From contig JAPLRU010000044.1 in the NCBI GenBank assembly GCA_026399025.1, positions 37,949-101,948 on the forward strand: a stretch of 64,000 bases of DNA, written 5' to 3'. Each line of letters starts with the position of its first letter. Within the stretch, counting starts at the first letter, position 1. A program made the position numbers and the translations under genes. Of the stretch, positions 36,941 to 45,746 are shown piece by piece. Below the pieces are notes generated by a model that saw nothing but the letters and a program-made list of their open reading frames with translations, was not told where the DNA came from and ran no database searches. The DNA comes from Methylobacter sp. Its GTDB lineage: Bacteria; Pseudomonadota; Gammaproteobacteria; Methylococcales; Methylomonadaceae.

Positions 36941-38563
36941 TTAATCAATCAGCATCCGGGCCAATGGACTGTTGCTGTCTACTGAAGATTGCCGGTCCGC
37001 GTCGCCAACGCGGCAAAGCTCAATAAGTCCATTAAGCTGCTTTAACTGTTCGCTCTGTTCATTAGCGACGTTTTCTATCGCCAGCAAAACTTCGCCGTCA
37101 ATCATATTGACGGCCGTACTTAAGCCTCTGTTAAGTCCTTTTAAAGCGCTTTTTTCTAACGAAGGCTTTAATTTTTTCAGGATAAAAAAAGGCATCAGCC
37201 AGCTAATGACTATTAACAAAGTACTATGTACAGCAAAATCCACGCCCAAATAATCCACTTCGGTCATGTTGCTGGTGTAATAGCCGATAAAAACCTGATA
37301 ACCGACCCAGCAAATAGCCGCCAGCGGCAGGATGATTGCGCATAAGCGCATAAACTTTAAAAAACCGCGCTGTAAGGCATTGCCGGGATTCGCCAACGCC
37401 TGCCGAGCGGACAATTCACTTTGTGCTTGGAGGATTTTTGGCGCTCTTTCGCGTAACGCCGACAACTGCTTTTTAAGCGGGTTAACCGGAATGCCCAGGT
37501 GGTCGGCATCGCTAATAAATTCATTCAGGGCGTCGTCAAAGCGGGCTTCGGCCCATTCGTCCCATAAATTAAATCCAGAGCCGGATGTTGTAAATCTGGC
37601 AGTTGTTGGATTATTCAATAAATCGGCCGCATGGGCCGCGTAATGTTGCGCCAGTTGCTGAATAGGCCAAGCGAAGCCCTGTTGCAAAATATGGCCGCTA
37701 CGTTGCCATTGCTGCTGCCACAGCGCCGGCAATTGTTTGACAGCCGCGCCGGAACCCAGCGCTCCGCCAGCATGTTCCAAATCCCGCTTTAACTCGTCTT
37801 TTTTAATCCGCGCACTTCTTTGTTCCAGCTGTTCAACGATATGGCCGGTCGCCAACGAGCGAATGGTTGCTTCCAAAGCGGCGAACTCATCGGTTTGCGG
37901 GCTGTCGGTACAAGCGGTTTTGACTATGATCGGCTCGACAAACCCCGCTTTATGCAACTGCCGCTTGAAATCCTCATACTGCTCCGTTTGCCCTCTATCC
38001 CACTGATTCAATACAAACAACCAAGCATGTCTGCCACCTTCCGCGAGCAGTAAACGCCACGCCTTTTCGTCCCGATAGCGTTCCGGGCTAACCACATAAA
38101 TCAACACATCGATATGCGGTAACCATTCCAACACTTGATGCTTGTTGCTTTGCTCGGTGCTGTCAAAATCGGGCATATCGATCCAAATCACATTTTTTCT
38201 CGACTCATCGTCATGCTCGGCGATTTTGATTTGGGCCAGCGGCAGTTGCTCCGGCAAATGCTTTATCGCCACGCTATGGTGATGAAATAACGTGACTTCC
38301 CGCGACGTAGGCCGTTCGACGCCGGCCCTGGCGATAGCTTTACCGGCCAAGCGGTTCAGCAAAGTGCTTTTGCCTACGCCGGTACCGCCCATAAATGCAA
38401 CAATTAAAGGCCTGGAACCGTTATGGTTAAACAGCGTATCGGGCGTTCGGGCATCGACCTCAATTAATTGCCTCGCGGTCTCGCTATCGATCCAGCCTGC
38501 CGCCAAGGCCTGCTTGGTCCAGCGCTTCGTTGCCGCGACCAAACTAGAGTAATCGTAAGCCAT
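36941..38563 (-). CDS. Membrane-associated GTPase, second of a pair
   Basis: A 540-residue P-loop GTPase with G1 GGTGVGKST near residue 60, G3 DMPDFD near 130 and G4 NQWD near 187. A helical region and two hydrophobic helices near 400-450 (LCAIILPLAAICWVGYQVFI, then TLLIVISWLMPFFIL) give an arrangement like bacterial dynamin-related or YcjX/DUF697-like GTPases. The start overlaps the upstream GTPase gene by 20 bases. The specific function is unknown; membrane maintenance or stress protection is possible. Confidence 0.75.
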   Translation of the reverse strand: MAYDYSSLVAATKRWTKQALAAGWIDSETARQLIEVDARTPDTLFNHNGSRPLIVAFMGGTGVGKSTLLNRLAGKAIARAGVERPTSREVTLFHHHSVAIKHLPEQLPLAQIKIAEHDDESRKNVIWIDMPDFDSTEQSNKHQVLEWLPHIDVLIYVVSPERYRDEKAWRLLLAEGGRHAWLFVLNQWDRGQTEQYEDFKRQLHKAGFVEPIIVKTACTDSPQTDEFAALEATIRSLATGHIVEQLEQRSARIKKDELKRDLEHAGGALGSGAAVKQLPALWQQQWQRSGHILQQGFAWPIQQLAQHYAAHAADLLNNPTTARFTTSGSGFNLWDEWAEARFDDALNEFISDADHLGIPVNPLKKQLSALRERAPKILQAQSELSARQALANPGNALQRGFLKFMRLCAIILPLAAICWVGYQVFIGYYTSNMTEVDYLGVDFAVHSTLLIVISWLMPFFILKKLKPSLEKSALKGLNRGLSTAVNMIDGEVLLAIENVANEQSEQLKQLNGLIELCRVGDADRQSSVDSNSPLARMLID

Positions 38564-40283
38564 GGCGCTTTTCTATAAGTTGACGCTCTGCCGCACATAG
38601 CTGATCAGGCGATATATTAAAATGAGTAGTCATCGATAAGTGCTCCGGCAATTGCAACAGCTTGTTACGCATGCCCTCGATAAATAACGCCTGTTTTACG
38701 GCATTGAATTGGTTTTGTTTTAACTCGGCTTCCACTTTATGCATATAACTGCCCACAGCGCTTTCAGCCAACAATGAGGTCACCGACAGCATCGCCGGAG
38801 CAAGCACCAAATCATGCAGCCCGATGCCGCCCATATAAAATGTTAACGCAATAACGGTCGCGTCGGCGGTTGCGCGGGTAGCCCGCAAACTGTTTAAAAC
38901 AAGGGGCTGCTCTTGTAATTTGTAATACAAACGATGCGCCGCGCTGTCCACATCCTGCTGAAAAGAGTGATGATAATTTTTTGCCGCCTGTGCAAAATCC
39001 TGCAACGCCTGTTGCCGTTGACTGCGCAACATCGTGTTCAGCTGCCGCCACCATTGCCCCTGCTGACCGTGTTCGGCTTTATCCAGCAACTTATCCGCCA
39101 GCTGAATCAAGGTATGTTCGGCTATTTGATTTAACAAGGCGACTTCATAACTGCTGTCTGCAATCGCTTGTCTTCTGTGTCCCAATTTCATAACCTGCCT
39201 GATCGGCCAAGTCAAAACTTGACGGGTACCGGCCAGAACCCTGGCTAATCCGGGAATTTCCAACAGATTCAGCAATTGGGCCAAAGCCAATTGAAAGGTT
39301 TCGTAATGATGCGGATGATTCAGATAATCGCGCCGGTAGCTTGCCAACGCTTGGTTGATTAGAGTATCCACCAGCTCATGCCAATCGTTTAACGCTTGAT
39401 GTTCCGCGAAAACCGGCTCCAGCCAAGTTTGCCAGTGACTTTTCAACAACGCCTGTTCAAAACGCGGATGATTGTCCAAACGCACTTTATTGGCGACATA
39501 CTGAAGCAAGTGTTGCCTTGATTCGGGCCACACCGGCCGCCCTCCCGGTTTTTGGTAATGCAGCGGCACGACTTCGGGAAACGCATCGGTTCTGGCTTGC
39601 CGCCACTTTTCTTGTAACGATTGGATAATGACCGCTTCCGAACCTTCAACCAATTTATTCAGGCAAATCACGGTCGGCTGGTGCAGCTCTTCAATAGCCG
39701 CCATGATGTCCCAGACCGATTGGTCGGCGTATTTTTCCTTGCTGAGCACCAAAATCACCATATCCGCCAACGCAATCGTGCGAATCACGCCTTCACGGTA
39801 AGTCGCGGAATCTATCGAATCGAAATCGGGCGTATCCCACAACACACCCGACGGCAAAAACGCCGAATCCGTGGTATTTTGTGTTAGCGAATAACAATCG
39901 TACCGGTCTGTACTGAGTTCCGCTTGGGGTAACTGCTGAAAACGACCGAAATAACGTTGCAAACCGGTGCAGTCATTAATGTTGACGCCGTTGCAAAAAC
40001 CTTGAGGATGAACGGTATAACCGGCCAACGGACTCACTCCGGCAACGTCGCTGTTTAACAGTACATTGACCAATGAGCTTTTTCCGGCCTGAGTCGGCCC
40101 GACCACAGCCATATGCAGCAACGGCCGTTGCGACGGCTCCAGCAATTGCCCCTTACGTATAAAAGCTTCCGCCAAAATAAGCTGATCGATGCGCTGTTGA
40201 TAGCTTGTCCTAACGGACTCATTGCCCGGTTGAGCTAAAACCGCCTGGTAACGTTGTTTTAATAATTGGATAAATTCCAGCAT
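38544..40283 (-). CDS. Membrane-associated GTPase, first of a pair
   Basis: This 579-residue P-loop GTPase has G1 GPTQAGKSS near residues 62-70, G3 DTPDFD near 150 and G4 NKLV near 210, followed by a long helical region and a hydrophobic segment near 480-515 (TVIALTFYMGGIGLHDLVL). It shares the PDFDS switch motif and general build with the downstream protein, so the two are probably paralogues forming a hetero-oligomer. An intergenic space of 129 bases separates it from a divergent lipoprotein gene. Confidence 0.75.
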   Translation of the reverse strand: MLEFIQLLKQRYQAVLAQPGNESVRTSYQQRIDQLILAEAFIRKGQLLEPSQRPLLHMAVVGPTQAGKSSLVNVLLNSDVAGVSPLAGYTVHPQGFCNGVNINDCTGLQRYFGRFQQLPQAELSTDRYDCYSLTQNTTDSAFLPSGVLWDTPDFDSIDSATYREGVIRTIALADMVILVLSKEKYADQSVWDIMAAIEELHQPTVICLNKLVEGSEAVIIQSLQEKWRQARTDAFPEVVPLHYQKPGGRPVWPESRQHLLQYVANKVRLDNHPRFEQALLKSHWQTWLEPVFAEHQALNDWHELVDTLINQALASYRRDYLNHPHHYETFQLALAQLLNLLEIPGLARVLAGTRQVLTWPIRQVMKLGHRRQAIADSSYEVALLNQIAEHTLIQLADKLLDKAEHGQQGQWWRQLNTMLRSQRQQALQDFAQAAKNYHHSFQQDVDSAAHRLYYKLQEQPLVLNSLRATRATADATVIALTFYMGGIGLHDLVLAPAMLSVTSLLAESAVGSYMHKVEAELKQNQFNAVKQALFIEGMRNKLLQLPEHLSMTTHFNISPDQLCAAERQLIEKRHGLRLL

Positions 40284-40412
40284 AAAAAGTTAGCTCAGGA
40301 TTATAATGACCGACTATTTTACTTTGTTTGGCGATATGACGTTATATAATCACAATCGCGTTCTTTGTAAACATCACGACACGCGTCCCTACTTAAACTT
40401 GAGGTTATCTTT

Positions 40413-40835
40413 ATGAAGAAATTACCTATTCTTCTGCTCATTCTCTGCTGCACATCGTTAATTTCATGCAGTAAGGGGTCACAAATCAACGGTCACAATA
40501 CCCGCACTGTCTTTAGATCGGTTAAGGCGCTAAAAAACCGTTTATCTCCCGATGCCCGCATCGAGTTTGAAGTCTCTTTCTGGATGCTTCGCGATTCCAT
40601 TAAAAGTGAAAACGACTTTCTTAATGCTGTTGACGGAAAAAAACCTGAAGAAATCATTGCATTGGGCAAAGAACTTTATCAGCAACGGAAAAATAACGGC
40701 TTTGCAGGCTATGAAAAATATACCAGTTGGGATGACATGATCGCCCAATTCGGCAAAGAAAGATTCGATCAGGATAAACCCAAAAACAAAGAAGACGCCA
40801 AAGACAAAGCCAACGATGTTTTATACAAACTTTAA
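40413..40835 (+). CDS. Lipoprotein, DUF6694-like
   Basis: A 140-residue protein with a lipoprotein signal whose lipobox is LISC (Cys19). The body contains NTRTVFRSVKALKNRLS, a helical pair resembling DUF6694 proteins, and a strongly charged C-terminus. Ribosome site GAGGT lies upstream of the ATG. It is divergent from the GTPase pair and convergent with the DUF2959 gene, whose stop is 1 base away. Confidence 0.65.
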   Translation: MKKLPILLLILCCTSLISCSKGSQINGHNTRTVFRSVKALKNRLSPDARIEFEVSFWMLRDSIKSENDFLNAVDGKKPEEIIALGKELYQQRKNNGFAGYEKYTSWDDMIAQFGKERFDQDKPKNKEDAKDKANDVLYKL

Positions 40836-40836
40836 A

Positions 40837-41496
40837 TCACCGGCCCGGCAACGCTTTTTGATGGGATAAGGCCGCCACAAACAAACTCGCCTCGGCAATG
40901 GTCTGTTCCATTGCCGAAATAAGCTGCGAAATATCGACACCTATTTCAATAAACTCATGCCTTAATGCCGCGATAGCCTGAGCATTAAGATTATGTTTAA
41001 GATATAACACCTGATCTTTAAATGCCGCCAAGACCGGCTGTATTTTAGCTTCGGCTTTTTGCATGGACCTGATCAAGCGAGCGTAATTTTGCCGGGCTAT
41101 CTTGAGTTGTTGCTTGCTATGAGCGCGCAAGCTACGGTTCGTGTATTCATCAAGCTCATTTTCCCATTCCGCAAACAGCGCCTCGCTAACCAATTCAATC
41201 GCCCTGATCCTGTCGCTGACCGCATGAGATTTAGTGCAGCAAAACTGGTACTGTCTGTTCAGCAGATTATATTTATGATCCAGCGTTGTTTCATTGACAC
41301 AGACCAAGCTCTTAAAGCGCTGTAACGCATCTTCAAACTCATCCCGTGTTTCCCGCAAACCGGTGCAGGCTTGCTCGACATGAGCGACGACTATATCGCG
41401 CTTATGCTCGCCGATGGATTCCCTGGCGCTGTAAATAGCGGTACGGATTTTTTTTGATAGAAAATTGCTGATTAAATTTAATGCTTTTTGTGTCAT
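40837..41496 (-). CDS. DUF2959 family protein
   Basis: This 219-residue coiled-coil protein has the DUF2959 pattern: ARESIGEHKRDIVVAHVEQA, DALQRFKSLV, HKYNLLNRQY, ELVSEALFAEWENELDEYTN and VLYLKHNLNAQAIAALRHE. No signal peptide or membrane helix is evident at the N-terminus. The function is unknown; members are common in marine gammaproteobacteria. Confidence 0.8.
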   Translation of the reverse strand: MTQKALNLISNFLSKKIRTAIYSARESIGEHKRDIVVAHVEQACTGLRETRDEFEDALQRFKSLVCVNETTLDHKYNLLNRQYQFCCTKSHAVSDRIRAIELVSEALFAEWENELDEYTNRSLRAHSKQQLKIARQNYARLIRSMQKAEAKIQPVLAAFKDQVLYLKHNLNAQAIAALRHEFIEIGVDISQLISAMEQTIAEASLFVAALSHQKALPGR

Positions 41497-41700
41497 ATCG
41501 TTACTGACGGTTTGTTATGATCGGCCATTGGAATATCGGTCTATTTGGCTTGAGTTTTATCGTTTCGATCCTGTAGTTCCCACGCGCCGGCGTCACTGCC
41601 ATGAAGTTAAGCATTATACCGGTAAAACCGGCCGCCGGCTGAAACACACCGCGTTCATTCCGGGCGGCTAAAATCCTAAAACTAATACTGTCGACCTCAG

Positions 41701-42049
41701 CTTTAATAGGCTGACGCCGAGGCGGTAGCGGTTTTCTATCGTGAAAACTTTAGGATGTAACTCCCACTGACCAAAAAAGGAAAAAGGTGTAGTGTGCGGT
41801 GAGTCCAGCGAACCGCACCATAGAATGCGCAGGTATCGAGCGTCTTCCCGTGCGGTTCGTGCCTCACCGCACGCTACGGGCTTCAATAGGCTGGCGCCGG
41901 GGCGGTAGCGGTTTTCTATCGTGAAAACTGTAACTCCCACTGACAAAAAAAGGAAAAAGGGTGCGGTGAGTCCAGCGAACCGCACCCTTGGATGCACACA
42001 TATCGGGCATCTTTCCCCTGCGGTTCGTGCCTCACCGCACGCTACGGGC
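41701..42049. repeat. Tandem duplication of a palindrome-rich unit
   Basis: Two adjacent copies (about 41701-41879 and 41881-42049) share AATAGGCTG-CGCCG, GGCGGTAGCGGTTTTCTATC, GTGAAAACT, AACTCCCACTGAC, GCGGTGAGTCCAGCGAACCG and a closing GTGCCTCACCGCACGCTACG. The first copy carries small extra stretches. The GCGGTGAG/CTCACCGC arms make each unit foldable. No gene is seen; an open frame across it is an artefact of the repeat. Confidence 0.85.
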
Positions 42050-42057
42050 TAAGATTT

Positions 42058-43041
42058 TTAGAAGGGAGTGTTGTTTGAGATTGCCCCTGTCTTACTATCG
42101 CGTACTTCAGCTTGCGCTACACCAGTAATTTTATTGATACTCAGCACTACGATTTCATCAGTACCGTTACCATTCATATCTCCCATAGCATTTACAGACT
42201 TAGGCTTGAAACTTGGAGTCATGAAATTTATTTTTTTTAGTGTTTTAGCGCTTTTTATATCGATGATTTGGACACTAGGAAAATGAAACTGAGTAAACAA
42301 TACGCCAATTTCTGGTGCACCATTGTTATTGGTATCGTTCAACACCACCATGCCGGAAGGCGGGGTAAAATTGGTCGCAAAAACCAAAGTTTTTAACAGC
42401 ACATCGAGCTGTGGATCTTTGATTTGTACGGTATGTTTACCCGTTACGTAATCAACAAACAAAACTGCAATTTCGTTTACGCCGTTACCGTTTTGATCAG
42501 GCACCAACGCGGTGCTAATGTAATTTTGGGAACTCCATTCGCAAATGTAGCCCGTCGCAGTCCAGTCAGCACCAGTATTAAGCCATTGACCATTATGACC
42601 ACTGAAGTTGTTAAAATCGATGTTAACGAAAATACCGAGATTATTTTGCCCACTACTGTGAGATGGATAAGAATTAGAATCCCAGTTTGTATACTGAGTA
42701 AATTTTTCACCCGTAACCCATGTCCAAGTATAAGTATCTGTAGATGTGCCGCCAATGTGATACCAAGCCCGAGAATTCAGTCCGTTCAGCAAACTACTGT
42801 AAATAAACCCTTGTTCATCCAAACTGGTAATGGTCGCCAGATGCGCGCTTTTACTCTCGCAAGCGGTCTTGGCATCATTCCATATCAGCGGCGCACCTTC
42901 AAAGCGTTGGTAATAGTGCCCGTTAGTATCCCATAACAATCTAGCTGAATCGTCAGCCTGAGCTGCCCCGGTTAACAAGGTGAATAATCCGATTGACACT
43001 GGAATTAGCTTAAACGCTTTATTTTTGTTGTAATTTTTCAT
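42058..43041 (-). CDS. Secreted C-type-lectin-fold protein
   Basis: A 327-residue exported protein: signal peptide at residues 1-30 (ending GAAQADD) and a C-type lectin-like domain at about 35-170 (GHYYQRFEGAPLIWNDAKTA, then SAHLATITS, WVTGEKFTQYTNWD, GQWLNTGADWTATGYICEW). The C-terminal half has repeats of the type DQNGNGVNEIAVLFVDYVTG, NNNGAPEIGVLF and MNGNGTDEIVVLS, resembling FG-GAP/VCBS-type calcium-binding blades. It may bind surface glycans. The start at 43041 excludes four unlikely N-terminal residues. Confidence 0.78.
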   Translation of the reverse strand: MKNYNKNKAFKLIPVSIGLFTLLTGAAQADDSARLLWDTNGHYYQRFEGAPLIWNDAKTACESKSAHLATITSLDEQGFIYSSLLNGLNSRAWYHIGGTSTDTYTWTWVTGEKFTQYTNWDSNSYPSHSSGQNNLGIFVNIDFNNFSGHNGQWLNTGADWTATGYICEWSSQNYISTALVPDQNGNGVNEIAVLFVDYVTGKHTVQIKDPQLDVLLKTLVFATNFTPPSGMVVLNDTNNNGAPEIGVLFTQFHFPSVQIIDIKSAKTLKKINFMTPSFKPKSVNAMGDMNGNGTDEIVVLSINKITGVAQAEVRDSKTGAISNNTPF

Positions 43042-43053
43042 AGCAAGTCTCAT

Positions 43054-43667
43054 TGGTTAATATAAAAAACAGTGGTTGGGGTGTTACATGTCAGTGTGTC
43101 ATCAGCAGCAGTGCCGTTATAAATCGCCATAAAATTCTCCAAGATTTAACAAATAGTTATTATTTTAAGTTTATAAAAACGCTAGTGGCTCAAACAGGAT
43201 GCCGGCTTGCCGCAACCAAGCGCCCTCTAACCTGGTTTAAACGCTAGACGCGGCCACTACGCGCTACGTCATTCCATCAAGCCTCTATTGTGGCCGCGAA
43301 TTCATTCGCGTTTTTAACCTTCAGTGCGCCAATACCCGCGCGGCACCGGCAAATTCGCGCCAATAACATAAGAGCCAAGGGCAATAGCCTGCCGTACAAC
43401 AACCGGATAAAAACTTAATCCGGGCGCAAAATTAACAGAAATAGCGAGTTGATGATGATTTTTAATTGACTAAATTTTCGGTTTTCAGGGGTATTACCGG
43501 AAAGTGTTAAGGTATTATTGGCACGGGTAGTGCCTTTATTTTGAGTCCAAGCCAGTGCCGACTGCCGCCGAGTCCGCGATTGCCGTCATTCCAGCTCGTT
43601 TCCTGCGATCTGGGGACGGTTTTTTGCTGTGTTATAATTCGGCATGATTTTAAGCAGGAGAGATGAA
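43054..43667. other. Intergenic region with possible RTX-protein stump
   Basis: On the minus strand at about 43054-43125 a 24-codon frame reads MAIYNGTAADDTLTCNTPTT, like the start of hemolysin-type calcium-binding proteins (NGTxxDDTLTG). It stops just before the lectin gene. A short GCCGCGAATTCATTCGCG palindrome lies near 43300. The rest shows nothing I recognise. The plus-strand ribosome site GCAGGAGAG at its end serves the next gene. Confidence 0.35.
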
Positions 43668-44237
43668 ATGACTGATGATGAATTGAAGGAATTGGTGGGA
43701 AGTTTGGCGATTGATAGCAAAGAGCTACGCGAGGCTCAGAAAAAAACCGATGAACAGATGAAGCGTACCGATGAGCAAATGAAGCGCACCGACGAAAAGC
43801 TCAAAAGCATCGGTATTCAACTCGGTAATATGTCAAAAAATCAAGGCGATGTCGCCGAAGAGTTTTTCTTTAACAGTTTGGTTAAAGACAATCACTTAGG
43901 GGGGATTCACTTTGACGACATCACCAAGGGTATGCAAAAACATCGCGGGGATATTCAGGAAGAATATGACTTAGTGATGACCAACGGCGAAGCGGTCGGT
44001 ATTATCGAAGTGAAGTACAAAGCGCACCAAAACGACTTGGATAAGCTGGAGCGTAAAATGCGCCATTTCAAAAAACTGTTTCCGATTTACGGCGCTTATA
44101 AATTGTACGGCGCGATTGCGTCGTTTCATATTAACGACGAGGCCAAGCGCGAAGCCTTGGAGCGCGGCTTTTTTGTGCTGCAACGCAGCGGCGAAGTGGT
44201 ACATACGGATTGTTCCGAAAATTTGATGGTGTTGTAG
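43668..44237 (+). CDS. Coiled-coil protein with PD-(D/E)XK nuclease-like domain (DUF3782 type)
   Basis: A 189-residue protein. Residues 20-45 form a coiled coil from a direct repeat of DEQMKRT heptads. A C-terminal domain follows with GDVAEEFFFN, EEYDLVMTNGEAVGIIEVKY (catalytic-like D and ExK) and KKLFPIYGAYKLYGAIASF, as in DUF3782 PD-(D/E)XK proteins. The ATG at 43668 follows a good AGGAGAG site. The role is unknown; DNA metabolism is possible. Confidence 0.72.
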   Translation: MTDDELKELVGSLAIDSKELREAQKKTDEQMKRTDEQMKRTDEKLKSIGIQLGNMSKNQGDVAEEFFFNSLVKDNHLGGIHFDDITKGMQKHRGDIQEEYDLVMTNGEAVGIIEVKYKAHQNDLDKLERKMRHFKKLFPIYGAYKLYGAIASFHINDEAKREALERGFFVLQRSGEVVHTDCSENLMVL

Positions 44238-44288
44238 TCGGGTAGTCGATAGACGGGAGAATTTAAAATTGAGCTCTTACGTTAAATT

Positions 44289-44552
44289 ATGAATCCGCGA
44301 GTTATTGCTGTACACGTTTTAGAAAACTATCGATTACACATTACTTTTACCAATGGTGAAATGCGTATTTTTGATGTAACCCCTTATTTGGCTTATCCGG
44401 CCTTTAACCGATTACGGGATAAAGGTTATTTCACTTTGGCAAAAGTCGCTCACGGCACAGTATGTTGGTCTGACGAGATTGATTTTTGTCCCGATACTAT
44501 CTATCTAAAATCCAACCCCATGAGGGCGGGCTTCATAAAGGACAGACCTTAA
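44289..44552 (+). CDS. DUF2442 family protein
   Basis: This 87-residue protein matches DUF2442 by the order VIAVHVLENYRLHITFTNGE, then FDVTPYLAYPAFNRL, GYFTLAKVAHGTVCWSDEID and CPDTIYLKSNP. These small proteins are often near toxin-antitoxin genes (DUF4160/DUF2442 pairs), but no DUF4160 partner is present here. Confidence 0.78.
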   Translation: MNPRVIAVHVLENYRLHITFTNGEMRIFDVTPYLAYPAFNRLRDKGYFTLAKVAHGTVCWSDEIDFCPDTIYLKSNPMRAGFIKDRP

Positions 44553-44560
44553 GTAAAAAC

Positions 44561-44668
44561 GGCGGCTGGACGGGTTATTTAACCCGTCCACACGTTTAAG
44601 TGTTCAATGCAAGCAATTGATAAAAAACATTAAACGTTACGGTCGGAGGCGAATGCCCCCGACCGGTA
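44561..44668. repeat. Dispersed repeat R1, copy 2 (inverted)
   Basis: The reverse-complement counterpart of 12243-12344: GGACGGGTTATTTAACCCGTCC hairpin, TTAAGTGTTCAATG, a spacer, then the GGTCGG/CCGACC hairpin. A second palindrome (GACGGGGTTGCAAACCCCGTC) follows near 44710-44735. It begins 8 bases after the stop of the DUF2442 gene. Confidence 0.8.
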
Positions 44669-44825
44669 CTTGTTAATTTTGATCATGTAGCCACGTAGCC
44701 CAGACATCGCAAAAACGTTAGGGACGGGGTTGCAAACCCCGTCCCGCTGGGCGGGCCAACGGTTTAGCGGATTCCAGTTACAACTTGGGAATCCGGCGCT
44801 TCCTCCAGCGGACGAACTACATTGC

Positions 44826-45248
44826 TTATTCAAACCAATTTTGCAAGGCTAGCTGTTGAAAGCTCACAAAATCCTGGGTATTTCGAGTCACTAAGATCAA
44901 CTGTTGGGTAGCGGCAATCGCGGCTATTTCACCGTCGGCATAAGCACAGGTTTGGCCTTGACGTTTTAATTCAGCCCGTTCTTTTGCGTACCAGTCTGCG
45001 GCGGCTTGGTCAAACGGCAATACCGTTAAGCCATTCGCTAATAACATCGTTAAATAGGATTGGAGCTGCGTTTTCCTTTTAGACGCCGCCAGTAACTCGC
45101 AGCCATAAACCAATTCATGCCAGACAATCGCCGCCGTTGCATATTCGCCATCGTGTTCGGCAAACCGTTGTAATACAGTGTCATCGGGCTTTAAGCGTGC
45201 GGGTTCCGATAGGATGTTGCTATCCAGCAAATAGTTTATTCGTCCCAT
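44826..45248 (-). CDS. vapC: VapC-type PIN-domain toxin
   Basis: This 140-residue PIN-domain protein has acidic residues D9 (YLLDSNILSEPAR), E46 (WHELVYGCELL), D105 (YADGEIAAIA) and the NTQDF end. Typical of VapC/FitB ribonucleases and of normal length. It overlaps the antitoxin gene by 13 bases. Confidence 0.85.
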   Translation of the reverse strand: MGRINYLLDSNILSEPARLKPDDTVLQRFAEHDGEYATAAIVWHELVYGCELLAASKRKTQLQSYLTMLLANGLTVLPFDQAAADWYAKERAELKRQGQTCAYADGEIAAIAATQQLILVTRNTQDFVSFQQLALQNWFE

Positions 45249-45514
45249 GCAAATTCGCGTTCCTGACCGGCTGCTCGTAAAGCCTTTAGTTCGGTTTCCG
45301 TCAACGCGCTATCACTGTCCAATTGACTGCGCCAGTGTTGGATGGCTTGATACAAGCTATTATTTTTTTGGCTGAGTCTTTGGTAGTTTACTTCCGATAG
45401 CATCACGGCAACGGGCTTGCCATGACGGGTAAGATGAATGGCTTCATCAACGTCAAGTTGACGAATTAATTGTGACAGGTTGTTTTTTGCCTCGGCTATG
45501 GTACTGGTTTTCAT
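45236..45514 (-). CDS. Phd/YefM-family antitoxin
   Basis: A 92-residue antitoxin beginning MKTSTIAEAKNNLSQLIRQL and carrying HLTRHGKPVAVML, the Phd/YefM DNA-binding signature. The ATG at 45514 is preferred to a TTG six bases upstream. A perfect 20-base palindrome lies just upstream, the probable operator. Confidence 0.85.
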   Translation of the reverse strand: MKTSTIAEAKNNLSQLIRQLDVDEAIHLTRHGKPVAVMLSEVNYQRLSQKNNSLYQAIQHWRSQLDSDSALTETELKALRAAGQEREFAWDE

Positions 45515-45528
45515 CGGCAATCACTCAA

Positions 45529-45548
45529 ATGGCTATAATTATAGCCAT
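45529..45548 (-). promoter_or_regulatory. Palindromic operator of the Phd-VapC module
   Basis: ATGGCTATAATTATAGCCAT is a perfect 20-base palindrome that ends 14 bases before the antitoxin start. The internal TATAAT could be a -10 element, so repressor binding would block the promoter directly. This fits conditional autorepression by the toxin-antitoxin complex. Confidence 0.75.
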
Positions 45549-45746
45549 AATAAGGTTTTCTATTGTCGGTATCAAGGTAATCGCTTGGGTTACGCTACAG
45601 GGCCGTAGCTTGGGTTGAATGCAATGAAGCCCAACAAAAGCGCAATCTTGGCTGTTGAGCTTGGCTACCGCTCTGCCCAACTTACAGAACTACAGAACTT
45701 TATAAAAATAACAGGTGATGAGATTGTTTATTTTTGAAATGGATGC

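Noticed and set aside
41668..41997. Minus-strand open frame of 109 codons
   Set aside because: It translates the tandem repeat units; internal repetition comes from the DNA repeat and there is no ribosome site.
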